A stretch of DNA of 45,808 nucleotides from Paludibacteraceae bacterium. Its GTDB lineage: Bacteria; Bacteroidota; Bacteroidia; Bacteroidales; Paludibacteraceae. A program made the translations under genes and the position numbers. Shown here piece after piece: positions 9,249 through 19,084 of this stretch; the first letter of the stretch is position 1, and every line of letters begins with the position of its first letter. The stretch is taken from NCBI GenBank assembly GCA_016292775.1, contig JAEDFN010000010.1:1-45808 (forward strand), written 5' to 3'. Below the pieces are notes generated by a model. It did no database searches, was not told where the DNA came from, and saw nothing but the letters and a program-made list of their open reading frames with translations.

Positions 9249-12200
9249 ATGGCAAACTTCATTCATCTTCACGTACACACAAACTATTCTATCCTTGATG
9301 GATTGTCAAAAACCAAAGATCTAGTAAAAAAATGCAAGAAAAATGGTATGAATGCCTTGGCAATAACCGACCATGGCAATATGTTTGGCATAAAAGAATT
9401 TACGGAAATTTGTGAGAGTGAAAACGCAGATATCAATAAAGAGATATCAAACAAGAAAAAATTAATAAAAGATATTGAAAATAAAATATCCGAATGCACA
9501 GCTACGGAAGAAGATACAAATAATTTAGAAATATATAAATCTGACATAGAATCGCTACAAAAGCAGATTTTCAAGCCCATTATAGGTTGTGAAGCTTATT
9601 GTGCACGCCGTACACTATATGATAAAGACCCATCTCAAACATTTATTAATGAAAATGGTAAAGCACAAAAAATAGATATGTCCGGTTACCATTTAATCTT
9701 ATTGGCCAAGAATAAGATAGGGTATCAAAACTTATGCATGTTAATTTCAATAGCATGGATTGAAGGCAACTATTACCGTCCCAGAATAGATAAGAACATA
9801 TTAAAGCAATATCACGAAGGACTTATTGTGTGTTCTGCTTGCCTTGGAGGTGAAATTCCGCAATTAATTATGGCAGGTAAGATAAAAGAAGCGGAAGAAA
9901 GCATATTGTGGTTTAAAGAAGTATTCGGTGACGATTATTACTTAGAGATACAACGTCACAAAACCGACAAGCCGGGAGCCGACCAAAACACTTATTTAAA
10001 ACAGGTAAAAGTCAATGAAAAAATCATCGAATTGGCTCGAAAAACAAATACAAAAATCATTGCAACAAATGACGTTCATTTTGTAGAAGAGAGTCACGGA
10101 GATATTCATGATTTACTTATTTGCCTTTCCACTAAAAAAGATATCAATGACCCGAATAGGCTACGATATACAAAACAAGAATGGCTCAAGACTCCTGATG
10201 AAATGGCAGCAATATTTTCCGACATACCGGAAGCATTGGAAAATACCCTTGAAATTGCAGAAAAGATAGAACCATATGGTCTTGATCACGACCCTATAAT
10301 GCCAGTTTTCAACATACCGGAAGAATTTGGTACGGAAAGTGAATATCGAAATAAATATAGTACTGAAGACTTATTCAATGAATTTACACGAGATGAAAAT
10401 AACAACATCGTATTATCAGAAGAAGAAGCGAAAGCAAAAATCAAGAAATTAGGAGGATACGACAGACTATATAGGATTAAATTAGAAGCGGATTACTTAA
10501 AAGAACTAACACTACAAGGCGCAAAAAACAGGTACGGAGACCCGATTCCGGAGAGCGTAATGCAACGCATAATATTTGAGTTGCACGTAATGAAAACAAT
10601 GGGATTTCCGGGATATTTTCTTATCGTTCAAGATTTTATTGCAGCAGCAAGGAATATGAATGTATCTGTGGGACCGGGACGTGGTTCTGCTGCCGGGTCT
10701 GTAGTAGCATACTGTTTGAAAATCACTGATATTGACCCTATCAAATACGACCTACTTTTTGAAAGATTCTTAAATCCCGACCGTATTTCACTTCCCGATA
10801 TCGATATCGACTTTGATGATGATGGTAGAAATGAAGTATTGAAATGGGTAACGGAAAAATATGGTAAAGAAAAAGTAGCACATATCATAACATACGGAAC
10901 AATGGCTACCAAATCAAGTATAAAAGACGTAGCCAGAGTAAACAACATTCCATTAGACATAGTAAAAGAAATTACAGATGCAATACCTGATAAATTTCCA
11001 GAAGATAAAGTAGATGCAAAAGGCAAACCACTTCCTGTAAATATCAATAATTGTATTAAGGAAATTTCATCTATATCCGAAATATACAACAATAACAATG
11101 CAATAAAAGATACATTAGACAATGCATCATTATTAGAAGGCACTGTACGACAAACAGGTATTCACGCATGCGGTGTAATAATAGGAGCTGATGATTTACG
11201 AAAATTTGCTCCCCTATCCACTGCAACTGATAAGAAGGTAAATGAAGAGGTACTTGTCACTCAATATTCCGGAAAAGTAATTGAAAAAATCGGTCTTATT
11301 AAGATGGACTTTTTGGGATTAAGTACACTATCAATTATAAAAGAAGCACTAAAAAATATAAAACACTCAAAAGGCATTGATTTGGATATAGACAAAATTC
11401 CTATTGACGACCCACTCACATTCGACTTATTCAGTAAAGGAAGAACGATAGGAGTATTTCAATTTGAGTCGCCGGGAATGCAAAAATATCTAAAGGAACT
11501 TAAGCCTTCAAAATTTGAAGACCTTATAGCAATGAATGCCTTATACCGCCCGGGTCCAATGGAAAACATACCAAACTTTATTGCAAGAAAACATGGATTG
11601 GAAGAGATAAAATACGACATTCCATGTATGAAACAATATTTGGAAGAGACCTATGGTATAACGGTATATCAAGAGCAAGTGATGCTTCTATCCAGGTTAT
11701 TAGGAAATTTCACACGAGGCGAATCCGACACATTACGTAAAGCAATGGGTAAAAAAAATCGTGCTATGCTGGATAAATTAAAACCTCAATTTATCAACAA
11801 TGGTGTAAAAAACAATCATAATCCTGAAGTATTGGAAAAAATATGGGGAGAATGGGAAAAATTTGCATCATATGCCTTCAATAAATCACATGCTACATGC
11901 TATGCGTGGGTAGCATACCAAACAGCATATTTAAAAGCACACTACCCTGCAGAATATATGGCAGCTAACTTGACTCGTAACAGAGATGACATCACTGAAA
12001 TAACAAAATTTATGACGGAATGTAAACAGATGAACATTCCTCTTAAAGGTCCGGACATTAACGAATCCGAACAAAACTTCACTGTTACAAAAGATGGTAA
12101 TATACGTTTTGGATTGGCAGGAATTAAAGGCGTTGGAGAAGGACCATCGTCGGCAATAATCAATGAAAGAAAGCAAAATGGCTTGTTCAAAAACACTTTT

Positions 12201-13172
12201 GACTTTCTTGAAAGAATAGATATACGCACATGTAACAAAAAAACTATAGAATCTTTGGGTCTTTCCGGAGCATTCGATAATTTTAACGACATCTCAAGAA
12301 CTGCATTTATTAAAGACAAAAATTATAACATAAAAAAAGAGATTATTCTTGACAAACTTGTTCAATACAGTAATGATTATCAAAAAGCAAAGAATAAATC
12401 CATCAATACGCTTTTTGATGACTGCGAAGAGGAAATAGAAACAAAAAAACCATTGATAGAACCGGCGTCAGAAGTAGACATTCTCGAAAAATTAAAAAAT
12501 GAAGAGGAGGTAATTGGTGTATATATTTCAGCACACCCTTTAGATCTACACAAAAACACAATCAAATATGGCACAACATTAACAATTGCTGAATTAAAAG
12601 AAAAGAAAAATAACAACATTCAAACTTCATTTACAATAGGAGGTATTACATCAGGAGTAAGATTCGGAAAAGATAAAAATGGTTTTGATTATGCATCGGT
12701 AACATTAACCGACTATTCCGGGGATATTAATTTATTTTTTTTCAAAAATAAATTTATTACATTCAAAAACTTCTTCACCGACAATACCTACCTATTAATG
12801 AAAGGTAAAATACAAGAAAGATGGGCAGATTCAAAGTATAAAAGCAAAAACACAAATGACAATCAAGAATTGGATATCAGCATCACCGACATCAATTTAA
12901 TTGATGACACTTTCTTAACAAAGAAGCAAGAATTAATAATTTCATTAGATATGGAAATGTTAAATTTCGATATCATTCATGAAATTTACAACACTCTAAT
13001 ACCCGATAGCGAAACAATTGGAAAACAATTTATCACTTTTTACTTAAAAAACAAAGAAGATGGAATAACATACACGTTAAAATCACACAAAAAGATATTA
13101 ATAACCAATGAATTAATTGACACTTTAGAATATTTTAAAACTGTATATAACATCGACTTTAAATTAAATTAG
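9249..13172 (+). CDS. dnaE: DNA polymerase III alpha subunit
   Basis: This is the 1307-residue replicative polymerase. The N-terminal PHP domain has its metal-site motifs (HLHVHTNYSILDG, ITDHGNMFG, TNDVHFV), so it is probably structurally or catalytically intact. The palm carries the catalytic aspartates in LPDIDIDFDDD (Asp517, Asp519) and the third in KMDFLGLSTL (Asp687), equivalent to E. coli D401, D403 and D555. The GPGRGSAAGS and FESPGMQKYL motifs are also present. A tandem HhH region and an OB-fold (FTIGGITSGVRFGKDKNG, ~1124-1160) follow. A lysine-rich ~50-residue coiled insertion in the PHP domain (residues ~62-110) accounts for part of the extra length over E. coli DnaE (1160). It is the last gene of the SGNH/MBOAT run, upstream of trxA. 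Confidence 0.98.
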   Translation: MANFIHLHVHTNYSILDGLSKTKDLVKKCKKNGMNALAITDHGNMFGIKEFTEICESENADINKEISNKKKLIKDIENKISECTATEEDTNNLEIYKSDIESLQKQIFKPIIGCEAYCARRTLYDKDPSQTFINENGKAQKIDMSGYHLILLAKNKIGYQNLCMLISIAWIEGNYYRPRIDKNILKQYHEGLIVCSACLGGEIPQLIMAGKIKEAEESILWFKEVFGDDYYLEIQRHKTDKPGADQNTYLKQVKVNEKIIELARKTNTKIIATNDVHFVEESHGDIHDLLICLSTKKDINDPNRLRYTKQEWLKTPDEMAAIFSDIPEALENTLEIAEKIEPYGLDHDPIMPVFNIPEEFGTESEYRNKYSTEDLFNEFTRDENNNIVLSEEEAKAKIKKLGGYDRLYRIKLEADYLKELTLQGAKNRYGDPIPESVMQRIIFELHVMKTMGFPGYFLIVQDFIAAARNMNVSVGPGRGSAAGSVVAYCLKITDIDPIKYDLLFERFLNPDRISLPDIDIDFDDDGRNEVLKWVTEKYGKEKVAHIITYGTMATKSSIKDVARVNNIPLDIVKEITDAIPDKFPEDKVDAKGKPLPVNINNCIKEISSISEIYNNNNAIKDTLDNASLLEGTVRQTGIHACGVIIGADDLRKFAPLSTATDKKVNEEVLVTQYSGKVIEKIGLIKMDFLGLSTLSIIKEALKNIKHSKGIDLDIDKIPIDDPLTFDLFSKGRTIGVFQFESPGMQKYLKELKPSKFEDLIAMNALYRPGPMENIPNFIARKHGLEEIKYDIPCMKQYLEETYGITVYQEQVMLLSRLLGNFTRGESDTLRKAMGKKNRAMLDKLKPQFINNGVKNNHNPEVLEKIWGEWEKFASYAFNKSHATCYAWVAYQTAYLKAHYPAEYMAANLTRNRDDITEITKFMTECKQMNIPLKGPDINESEQNFTVTKDGNIRFGLAGIKGVGEGPSSAIINERKQNGLFKNTFDFLERIDIRTCNKKTIESLGLSGAFDNFNDISRTAFIKDKNYNIKKEIILDKLVQYSNDYQKAKNKSINTLFDDCEEEIETKKPLIEPASEVDILEKLKNEEEVIGVYISAHPLDLHKNTIKYGTTLTIAELKEKKNNNIQTSFTIGGITSGVRFGKDKNGFDYASVTLTDYSGDINLFFFKNKFITFKNFFTDNTYLLMKGKIQERWADSKYKSKNTNDNQELDISITDINLIDDTFLTKKQELIISLDMEMLNFDIIHEIYNTLIPDSETIGKQFITFYLKNKEDGITYTLKSHKKILITNELIDTLEYFKTVYNIDFKLN

Positions 13173-13204
13173 ATAAAACATATAGGAATATTGCAATAAT
13201 ATTG

Positions 13205-13212
13205 TATCTTTG
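13205..13212 (+). promoter_or_regulatory. -7 element of trxA promoter
   Basis: TATCTTTG lies 43 bases before the trxA ATG. The first position of transcription would fall about 7 bases downstream, leaving a short A-rich leader without a Shine-Dalgarno sequence. No clear -33 box is visible. Confidence 0.6.
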
Positions 13213-13255
13213 CACTACGAAAAAGAGGAACAATAACAATTAAAAAATATATATT

Positions 13256-13570
13256 ATGGCATTACATTTAACTGACGCTACATTCAACGAAGTAGTAGCA
13301 AACAATGAAGTTGTATTAATAGATTTCAGTGCCGCATGGTGTGGCCCTTGCAAAGCTCTCAGCCCTGTTATTGACAAAATTTCAGAAAAATACGAAGGCA
13401 AAGCAGCAGTTTGCAAAATGGATATCGAAGAATGCCCTGATACAACAGATCAATTCGGCATTCGTAGCGTACCTACTTTAATTTTTATCAAAAATGGTAA
13501 ACAAGTAAACAAAATTGTAGGTGCTACTAATGAGAGTAAAATTACAGATGTATTGAATAGCATACTATAA
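13256..13570 (+). CDS. trxA: Thioredoxin
   Basis: The product is a 104-residue single-domain thioredoxin with the classic active site WCGPC (Cys29, Cys32) and the cis-proline region RSVPTLIFIKNG. It reduces protein disulfides in the cytoplasm using electrons from thioredoxin reductase, which is not in this window. Length and motifs match canonical TrxA. The gene has its own promoter and terminator, so it is a monocistronic unit. Confidence 0.97.
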   Translation: MALHLTDATFNEVVANNEVVLIDFSAAWCGPCKALSPVIDKISEKYEGKAAVCKMDIEECPDTTDQFGIRSVPTLIFIKNGKQVNKIVGATNESKITDVLNSIL

Positions 13571-13598
13571 AATACTTTTAATACATTGTATAACAATT

Positions 13599-13637
13599 AA
13601 AAGGCTGATTTCTAAGAAAAAGAAATCAGCCTTTTAT
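13599..13637 (+). terminator. Intrinsic terminator of trxA
   Basis: A 15-base perfect inverted repeat (arms 13599-13613 and 13621-13635, core GGCTGATTTCT) has a 7-base loop, and its 3' arm ends in TTTT followed by AT-rich sequence. Confidence 0.85.
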
Positions 13638-13745
13638 AATATAAACTAAAAAAACTTTTTAACTATAGCATTTTATAAATCCATACTACTAATAATAACG
13701 AAAAATCATTTTACATTAAAGAGCACAAATAACCAAAAAAATTCG

Positions 13746-13753
13746 TATCTTTG
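13746..13753 (+). promoter_or_regulatory. -7 element of lepA promoter
   Basis: TATCTTTG lies 29 bases before the ATG at 13783, placing transcription start near 13760. It probably serves lepA and the antiporter gene that follows. Confidence 0.6.
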
Positions 13754-13782
13754 CACTTTAAAAGAAAAACAAGAATACATTG

Positions 13783-15570
13783 ATGGATAAAATACGTAAT
13801 TTCTGTATAATAGCACATATAGACCATGGGAAAAGCACTTTGGCAGATAGGCTATTAGAGTATACCAATACAATAGCTGCGAAAGATTTACAAGCCCAAG
13901 TACTAGACGACATGGATTTGGAAAGAGAGAGAGGAATAACAATAAAAAGTCATGCTATTCAAATGAAATATAATATGAATGGTACTGACTATACATTGAA
14001 TCTCATAGATACCCCGGGGCACGTTGACTTTTCATACGAGGTATCCAGATCTATAGCAGCATGCGAAGGTGCATTATTAATAATAGATGCGACACAAGGT
14101 ATTCAAGCACAAACGATATCAAATTTATATATGGCTTTAGAGCACGACCTTACCATCATTCCTGTAATGAATAAGATGGATATGGATAGTGCTATGCCTG
14201 ATGAAGTAGAAGATCAAATTGTAGAATTAATCGGATGTGACAGATCGGAAATCATTAGAGCAAGTGGCAAAACAGGCATGGGAGTTCAAGAGATATTAGA
14301 TGCAATAGTAACCAGAATTCCTGCCCCTGTCGGCGACCCGAAAGCTCCATTACAATGTCTTATTTTCGACTCTGTATTCAACTCTTTTAGAGGAATTATT
14401 GCTTACTTTAAAATAGTAAACGGCACAATAAACAGCGAAGACCTTGTAAAATTTGTCAATACAGGCAAAGAGTATGAAGCAAATGAAATAGGCATTCTAA
14501 AACTAGATATGGTACCTCAAAAACAATTGTCAGCGGGCAATGTTGGATATATCATATCGGGCATCAAGACATCAAAAGAGGTAAAAGTAGGAGACACAAT
14601 TACTCATGTAAAACGTCCATGTGAAAAGGCAATAGATGGTTTTGAAGAGGTAAAACCTATGGTTTTTGCCGGAGTCTATCCTATAGACCCTGAAGATTTT
14701 GAAGATTTAAGGTCATCATTAGAAAAATTACAATTAAATGATGCATCACTTACCTTTGATCCGGAATCATCAGCTGCATTGGGTTTTGGTTTTAGATGCG
14801 GTTTCTTAGGAATGTTACATATGGAAATCATTCAAGAACGTTTGGATAGGGAATTCAACATGAACGTAATCACAACAGTACCAAACGTATCATATAAAGT
14901 ATATACCAATAAAGGAAATTGTTTGGAAGTACACAACCCATCCGGTCTACCGGACATCACAGAGATAGACCACATAGAGGAGCCATATATTAGAGCATCC
15001 GTCATCACTCGCACTGATTATATAGGACAAATAATGACCCTTTGTTTAGGGAAAAGAGGAGAATTAATAAAGCAAGAATATGTATCAGGTAATCGAGTAG
15101 AGCTTATTTACGATATGCCATTAGGCGAGATTGTGTTTGATTTTTATGACAAACTAAAAAGCATTTCTAAAGGTTATGCCTCATTCGACTACCATACAAA
15201 CGGATTTAGAAATTCGAAATTAGTAAAATTAGACATTCTTCTTAACGGAGAATCTGTAGATGCATTATCATCATTAATTCATTTTGACAATGCATACAAC
15301 TTAGGCAGAAGGATGTGTGAAAAACTTCAAGAATTAATTCCAAGGCAACAATTTGACATTGCGATACAAGCTGCTATTGGCGCAAAAATCATTGCAAGAG
15401 AAACAGTTAAAGCAGTGCGTAAAGATGTAACAGCCAAATGTTATGGAGGTGATATCTCTCGTAAAAGGAAACTTCTGGAAAAACAGAAAAAAGGCAAGAA
15501 GCGAATGAAACAGATTGGCAATGTTGAAGTACCACAAAAAGCATTTCTTGCAGTATTGAAATTAGACTAA
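13783..15570 (+). CDS. lepA: Elongation factor 4 (LepA), ribosome back-translocation GTPase
   Basis: The 595-residue translational GTPase has G1 AHIDHGKST (~11-19), G2/switch I with RERGIT, G3 DTPGHVDF and G4 NKMD. EF-G-like domains follow, including GFRCGFLGMLHMEI. The LepA-specific C-terminal domain ends with CYGGDISRKRKLLEKQKKGK and VPQKAFLAVLKLD. The start is taken at ATG 13783; a TTG one codon upstream (13780) would add one residue, but the ATG is the better choice. LepA acts on ribosomes during stress or initiation. The antiporter gene begins 31 bases after the stop, so the two are probably cotranscribed. Confidence 0.98.
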   Translation: MDKIRNFCIIAHIDHGKSTLADRLLEYTNTIAAKDLQAQVLDDMDLERERGITIKSHAIQMKYNMNGTDYTLNLIDTPGHVDFSYEVSRSIAACEGALLIIDATQGIQAQTISNLYMALEHDLTIIPVMNKMDMDSAMPDEVEDQIVELIGCDRSEIIRASGKTGMGVQEILDAIVTRIPAPVGDPKAPLQCLIFDSVFNSFRGIIAYFKIVNGTINSEDLVKFVNTGKEYEANEIGILKLDMVPQKQLSAGNVGYIISGIKTSKEVKVGDTITHVKRPCEKAIDGFEEVKPMVFAGVYPIDPEDFEDLRSSLEKLQLNDASLTFDPESSAALGFGFRCGFLGMLHMEIIQERLDREFNMNVITTVPNVSYKVYTNKGNCLEVHNPSGLPDITEIDHIEEPYIRASVITRTDYIGQIMTLCLGKRGELIKQEYVSGNRVELIYDMPLGEIVFDFYDKLKSISKGYASFDYHTNGFRNSKLVKLDILLNGESVDALSSLIHFDNAYNLGRRMCEKLQELIPRQQFDIAIQAAIGAKIIARETVKAVRKDVTAKCYGGDISRKRKLLEKQKKGKKRMKQIGNVEVPQKAFLAVLKLD

Positions 15571-15601
15571 CATTAACTAATAACATCAAAAACATTTTTA
15601 T

Positions 15602-16936
15602 ATGATTTTATCTACTACAGTAACAGGTATTCCATTATGGGCTTCAATACCATTTGTTATTATGCTTTTAATGATAGCAATAGGGCCACTTGTAATGGAA
15701 CATTGGTGGGAAAACAATAGAAATAAGCTTATTGTTTCTTGTGTTTTAGGTATACCTACCGCAGTTTATTTAATTATGCAAGGATTAACTCACAATTTGG
15801 AGCATCAAATTTTTGGTGATTACATTCCTTTCATTGTATTGTTAACAGCATTATTTGTCATCACAGGAGGCATCCATCTAAGTGGAGATATCCAAGCAAA
15901 ACCAATAATCAATACATTATTTTTAGGTATAGGTTATGTATTAGCATCATTTACAGGGACAACCGGAGCTGCAATGCTTTTAATACGTCCTGTAATAGAG
16001 ACCAACTCACAGCGTAAATACAAAACACATACCATATTATTTTTCATAGCCGCAGTAGCCAATTGTGGCGGTTTACTCTCCCCTCTTGGGGATCCACCCC
16101 TCTTATTATTATATTTAAGAGGTGCTGAATTTACATGGTTTATGGGTATGGCTCCGGAATGGCTTGTTGCCGGTGCATTACTATTATTAATCTACTTCTT
16201 TGTTGATACATATTATTATAGAAAAGAAGATAAATCAGCATTGGAATTAGATAGAACAAACATAAAACCTTTGAAATTAAGCGGTTTAGTAAATCTCATT
16301 TATCTTGCCGGTGTAGTATTTGCCGTTGCATTTATTAATCCAAAAATGATTCCTGATATGGTAGACAATCCGGAAACGGGCTATATGGCTCCAATTTGGT
16401 TGAAATTTTTAAGAGAAATCGTTTTGGTATCATTAATTTTCATGTCATTATACACAACCAAGAAGAAAGTAAGAGAGGCAAACAAATTTACCTGGGCACC
16501 GATAATAGAAGTAGCAGTACTCTTCTTAGGAATTTTTGTAACTATGACTCCTACATTACTCTACTTAAGTGAGCATGCAAATTCGTTCGGATTAGATAAG
16601 CCATACCAATTCTTTTATATCACCGGATTACTTTCATCATTCCTTGACAATGCACCAACAGCCGTTGCTTTCCATAGCGTAGCATCTCAATTAGCTCCTA
16701 TTGCAGGGGAAACTATTGTAGCCGGAGTGTCAGAGATATTATTAAAAGCTATTGCTATTGGCGCCGTATTCTTTGGATCTATGACATATATTGGTAATGG
16801 TCCAAACTTTATGGTAAAAGCTATTGCCGAAGAAAACGGAATAAAAATGCCATCCTTCTTTGGATACATTTTAAAATTCTCTTTAGTAGTATTACTACCA
16901 ATTTACATTATTGTACAATTGATATTCTTCTTATAA
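15602..16936 (+). CDS. nhaD: NhaD-type sodium:proton antiporter
   Basis: The 444-residue polytopic inner-membrane protein belongs to the ArsB/NhaD (IT) superfamily. Typical segments include an N-terminal IGPLVMEHWWENNRNK, GGIHLSGDIQAKP, FTGTTGAAMLLIRPVIETN, NCGGLLSPLGDPPLLLLYLRG, FLDNAPTAVAFHSVA and MTYIGNGPNFMVKAIAEENG. The paired TGTTGAA and DNAPT half-helices are the family's ion-binding hallmarks. It should exchange Na+ (or Li+) for protons. It lies 31 bases after lepA and is followed at once by an intrinsic terminator. Confidence 0.88.
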   Translation: MILSTTVTGIPLWASIPFVIMLLMIAIGPLVMEHWWENNRNKLIVSCVLGIPTAVYLIMQGLTHNLEHQIFGDYIPFIVLLTALFVITGGIHLSGDIQAKPIINTLFLGIGYVLASFTGTTGAAMLLIRPVIETNSQRKYKTHTILFFIAAVANCGGLLSPLGDPPLLLLYLRGAEFTWFMGMAPEWLVAGALLLLIYFFVDTYYYRKEDKSALELDRTNIKPLKLSGLVNLIYLAGVVFAVAFINPKMIPDMVDNPETGYMAPIWLKFLREIVLVSLIFMSLYTTKKKVREANKFTWAPIIEVAVLFLGIFVTMTPTLLYLSEHANSFGLDKPYQFFYITGLLSSFLDNAPTAVAFHSVASQLAPIAGETIVAGVSEILLKAIAIGAVFFGSMTYIGNGPNFMVKAIAEENGIKMPSFFGYILKFSLVVLLPIYIIVQLIFFL

Positions 16937-16941
16937 AATAT

Positions 16942-16969
16942 AGAGGCGACATAAAGTCGCCTCTTTTTC
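16942..16969 (+). terminator. Intrinsic terminator after nhaD, abutting the next start codon
   Basis: A 9-base GC-rich inverted repeat AGAGGCGAC/GTCGCCTCT (16942-16950 and 16956-16964) with a 5-base loop is followed by five T residues. The next gene's ATG is at 16971, only about two bases beyond the T run. Confidence 0.85.
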
Positions 16970-16970
16970 T

Positions 16971-18206
16971 ATGAAAACTTCCAAACAAATAATAAAAAGA
17001 AATTGGAGCAATTTATTTTGCTTAAATTTTGTAGGAGTACTTAACGACAACTTCATGAAGCACTCCATCATATTTGTCGCCACATTATGGCAATTACCTG
17101 ATTATTTAAACAAGAGTACTATCATTTCTATTATCAGTGCCTCATTAGTAATTCCTTATATTTTACTCTCTCCATTTGCCGGTGATATTGCTCAAAGAAA
17201 GAGCAAGCAACATATCATAAATATTATGAAATGGATAGAGATTCCTATTGTATTATTTGCTTTTTTAGGTTTCTATTTTAAATCAATAGTAATATTAGCA
17301 TTATCAATATTGCTGATGGGAATACAAAGTTGTATGTATTCTCCTGCCAAATATGGTCTTATTAGAGATATAGAAGGGGAAAATAAAGTAGCTTTTGGAA
17401 GTGGAATTTTCGAAATGATGGCTTTTTTAGGCATTCTTTTAGGGACGTTATTAGCCGGATTTGTTGCCGATCATTACACAAGTTTGATTGTTGGACTGAT
17501 AATGATAATTCTTGCTGCATTAGGCGTATTATTATCTAAATCCTTAAAAATTAACGAAGAGATAAAAGCAAAAGAAAGGGAGAGCCACAATCCGATATTA
17601 TTTCTTATAAACACCTATAAATTTACAAAGGAATACCATTCATTAAACTCCGCAATTTTTGGGGCATCGCTACTTTGGTTAGTAGGAGGTCTGTTACAAA
17701 TGAATGTTATATTACACTGTACGAACACGTTGTCGATGAATAACACTACATCCGGTATAGTATTATCTATGGCAGCTATAGGTATAGCATTAGGATGTAG
17801 TATAACAGGAATAATTCTAAAAAATAAAAATCCCAATATCTTTATAATATTAGGATTAGTAGGGGTATCACTATGTATGTTTATGATAATAATATTTAAA
17901 CCCGCTAATTATATATTACATTTATTAATATTCTCTACCGGAGTTTGTGGTAGTCTATTTCAAGTGCCATGTCTTACAATAATACAAAAAGCACCTATAG
18001 GCAATAAACTTGCAAGTGTATTAGCGTACGTAAATTTACTAACTTTTATTTTCGTACTGATTGGCGCGGTGATTTTCAGTATTTCAACATCATTAACTAA
18101 TGAGAATAGCTACATAATATTTGGGATAATAGCTATTCTTTGTATAATATCGATTCCATTATACATTAATCAAAACACGAATACTTTACCATCAGACGCT
18201 AAATAA
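16971..18206 (+). CDS. MFS transporter, LplT-like
   Basis: The 411-residue product has about 12 membrane segments. The N-terminal motif GVLNDNFMKHSIIFV and the run PYILLSPFAGDIAQRKSKQ (MFS motif A region) are typical of the LplT/lysophospholipid-transporter-like MFS branch. SPAKYGLIRDIEGENKVAFGSG resembles the LplT segment YSPAKYGILGE. Substrate assignment is an inference from that similarity. The start at 16971 leaves almost no room for a leader behind the nhaD terminator. A later start would cut into the conserved first helix, so 16971 is kept. Its 3' end overlaps ribonuclease Z on the other strand by 37 bases. Confidence 0.82.
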   Translation: MKTSKQIIKRNWSNLFCLNFVGVLNDNFMKHSIIFVATLWQLPDYLNKSTIISIISASLVIPYILLSPFAGDIAQRKSKQHIINIMKWIEIPIVLFAFLGFYFKSIVILALSILLMGIQSCMYSPAKYGLIRDIEGENKVAFGSGIFEMMAFLGILLGTLLAGFVADHYTSLIVGLIMIILAALGVLLSKSLKINEEIKAKERESHNPILFLINTYKFTKEYHSLNSAIFGASLLWLVGGLLQMNVILHCTNTLSMNNTTSGIVLSMAAIGIALGCSITGIILKNKNPNIFIILGLVGVSLCMFMIIIFKPANYILHLLIFSTGVCGSLFQVPCLTIIQKAPIGNKLASVLAYVNLLTFIFVLIGAVIFSISTSLTNENSYIIFGIIAILCIISIPLYINQNTNTLPSDAK

Positions 18207-19084
18207 GTATTATCAAAGATTTGTTTTGCCTCATTTAAGAATAAAGAAACATCTTTGTATCTTGACGAAAAGTGTCCGATTATTAATTGTTTAACATTTG
18301 CCTTTTTAGCAAAAAGAGCTGCATCAGCCGCAGAAGAATGTAAAGTAAGTTTTGAACGCACGGAATCTTCTTTTAAGAAAGTGGCTTCATGATATAGGCA
18401 ATCTGCACCATATACCAAGTCTAAATTTTTCTCTGAATATGCTGTATCCGACATAAACGCATACTTCTTTGGAGTATCTGCAGGAGTAGTAAGTACCTCA
18501 TTAGGAATTACTTCACCATCATCAGTAACAAAATCAGCACCTTCTTTTATTTCTTTAAATTTAGATATAGGCACATTATAAGCATCTGCCATACGTCTGT
18601 TCAAATGCTTAGCCAATCCCTTTTCTTCGAATAAAAAACCGGAACAAGGCACTCTATGTTTTAAGGGCAATGTAGTAATTTTTACTGATTTATCATCATA
18701 AATTACTTCACTTTTATAAGGAGTATAAGGCTCAAAATGTACAGAAAACGGGAACTCTTGACAAAAATACTCAAATAGAGGGGAGAATAATTTTGTTAAA
18801 TCAGGATGAGCATGAATAGTAAAATCTGCTTTTCTACCTGTCATACCCAAAGTAGATATAAACCCGAGTAATCCAAAACAATGATCTCCATGCAAATGAG
18901 AGATAAAGATGTGATTCAATCTACCGGAACTAACGCCATATTCCCTTAATTTCATTTGTGCACCTTCTCCGCAATCAATCATAAATTGTTTGTTTCTAAG
19001 AGACAACACTTGTGAAGTATGGAAGGCATTAATACCCGCCATTGCAGATCCACTCCCCAAAATCGACAATTTAAACTCACTCAT
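18170..19084 (-). CDS. rnz: Ribonuclease Z (tRNA 3'-end endonuclease)
   Basis: The product is a 304-residue metallo-beta-lactamase-fold nuclease. The zinc motif SHLHGDH (His63, His65, Asp67, His68) is followed by the family's PLKHRVPCSGFLFEE, SDTAYSEKN and LIIGHFSSRY, which supply the remaining ligands. It trims the 3' trailer of tRNA precursors. This fits a genome whose tRNA-Lys genes in this window do not encode CCA. The frame extends 7 codons further upstream to 19105. The ATG at 19084 overlaps the previous gene's TGA (ATGA) and gives the canonical N-terminus, so it is preferred. Confidence 0.95.
   Translation of the reverse strand: MSEFKLSILGSGSAMAGINAFHTSQVLSLRNKQFMIDCGEGAQMKLREYGVSSGRLNHIFISHLHGDHCFGLLGFISTLGMTGRKADFTIHAHPDLTKLFSPLFEYFCQEFPFSVHFEPYTPYKSEVIYDDKSVKITTLPLKHRVPCSGFLFEEKGLAKHLNRRMADAYNVPISKFKEIKEGADFVTDDGEVIPNEVLTTPADTPKKYAFMSDTAYSEKNLDLVYGADCLYHEATFLKEDSVRSKLTLHSSAADAALFAKKANVKQLIIGHFSSRYKDVSLFLNEAKQIFDNTYLASDGKVFVF

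Noticed and set aside
9284..9580. Minus-strand frame inside the dnaE PHP region
   Set aside because: It is antisense to the lysine-rich insertion of DnaE. Its hydrophobic Ser/Phe-rich composition is what reversing A-rich coding DNA produces.
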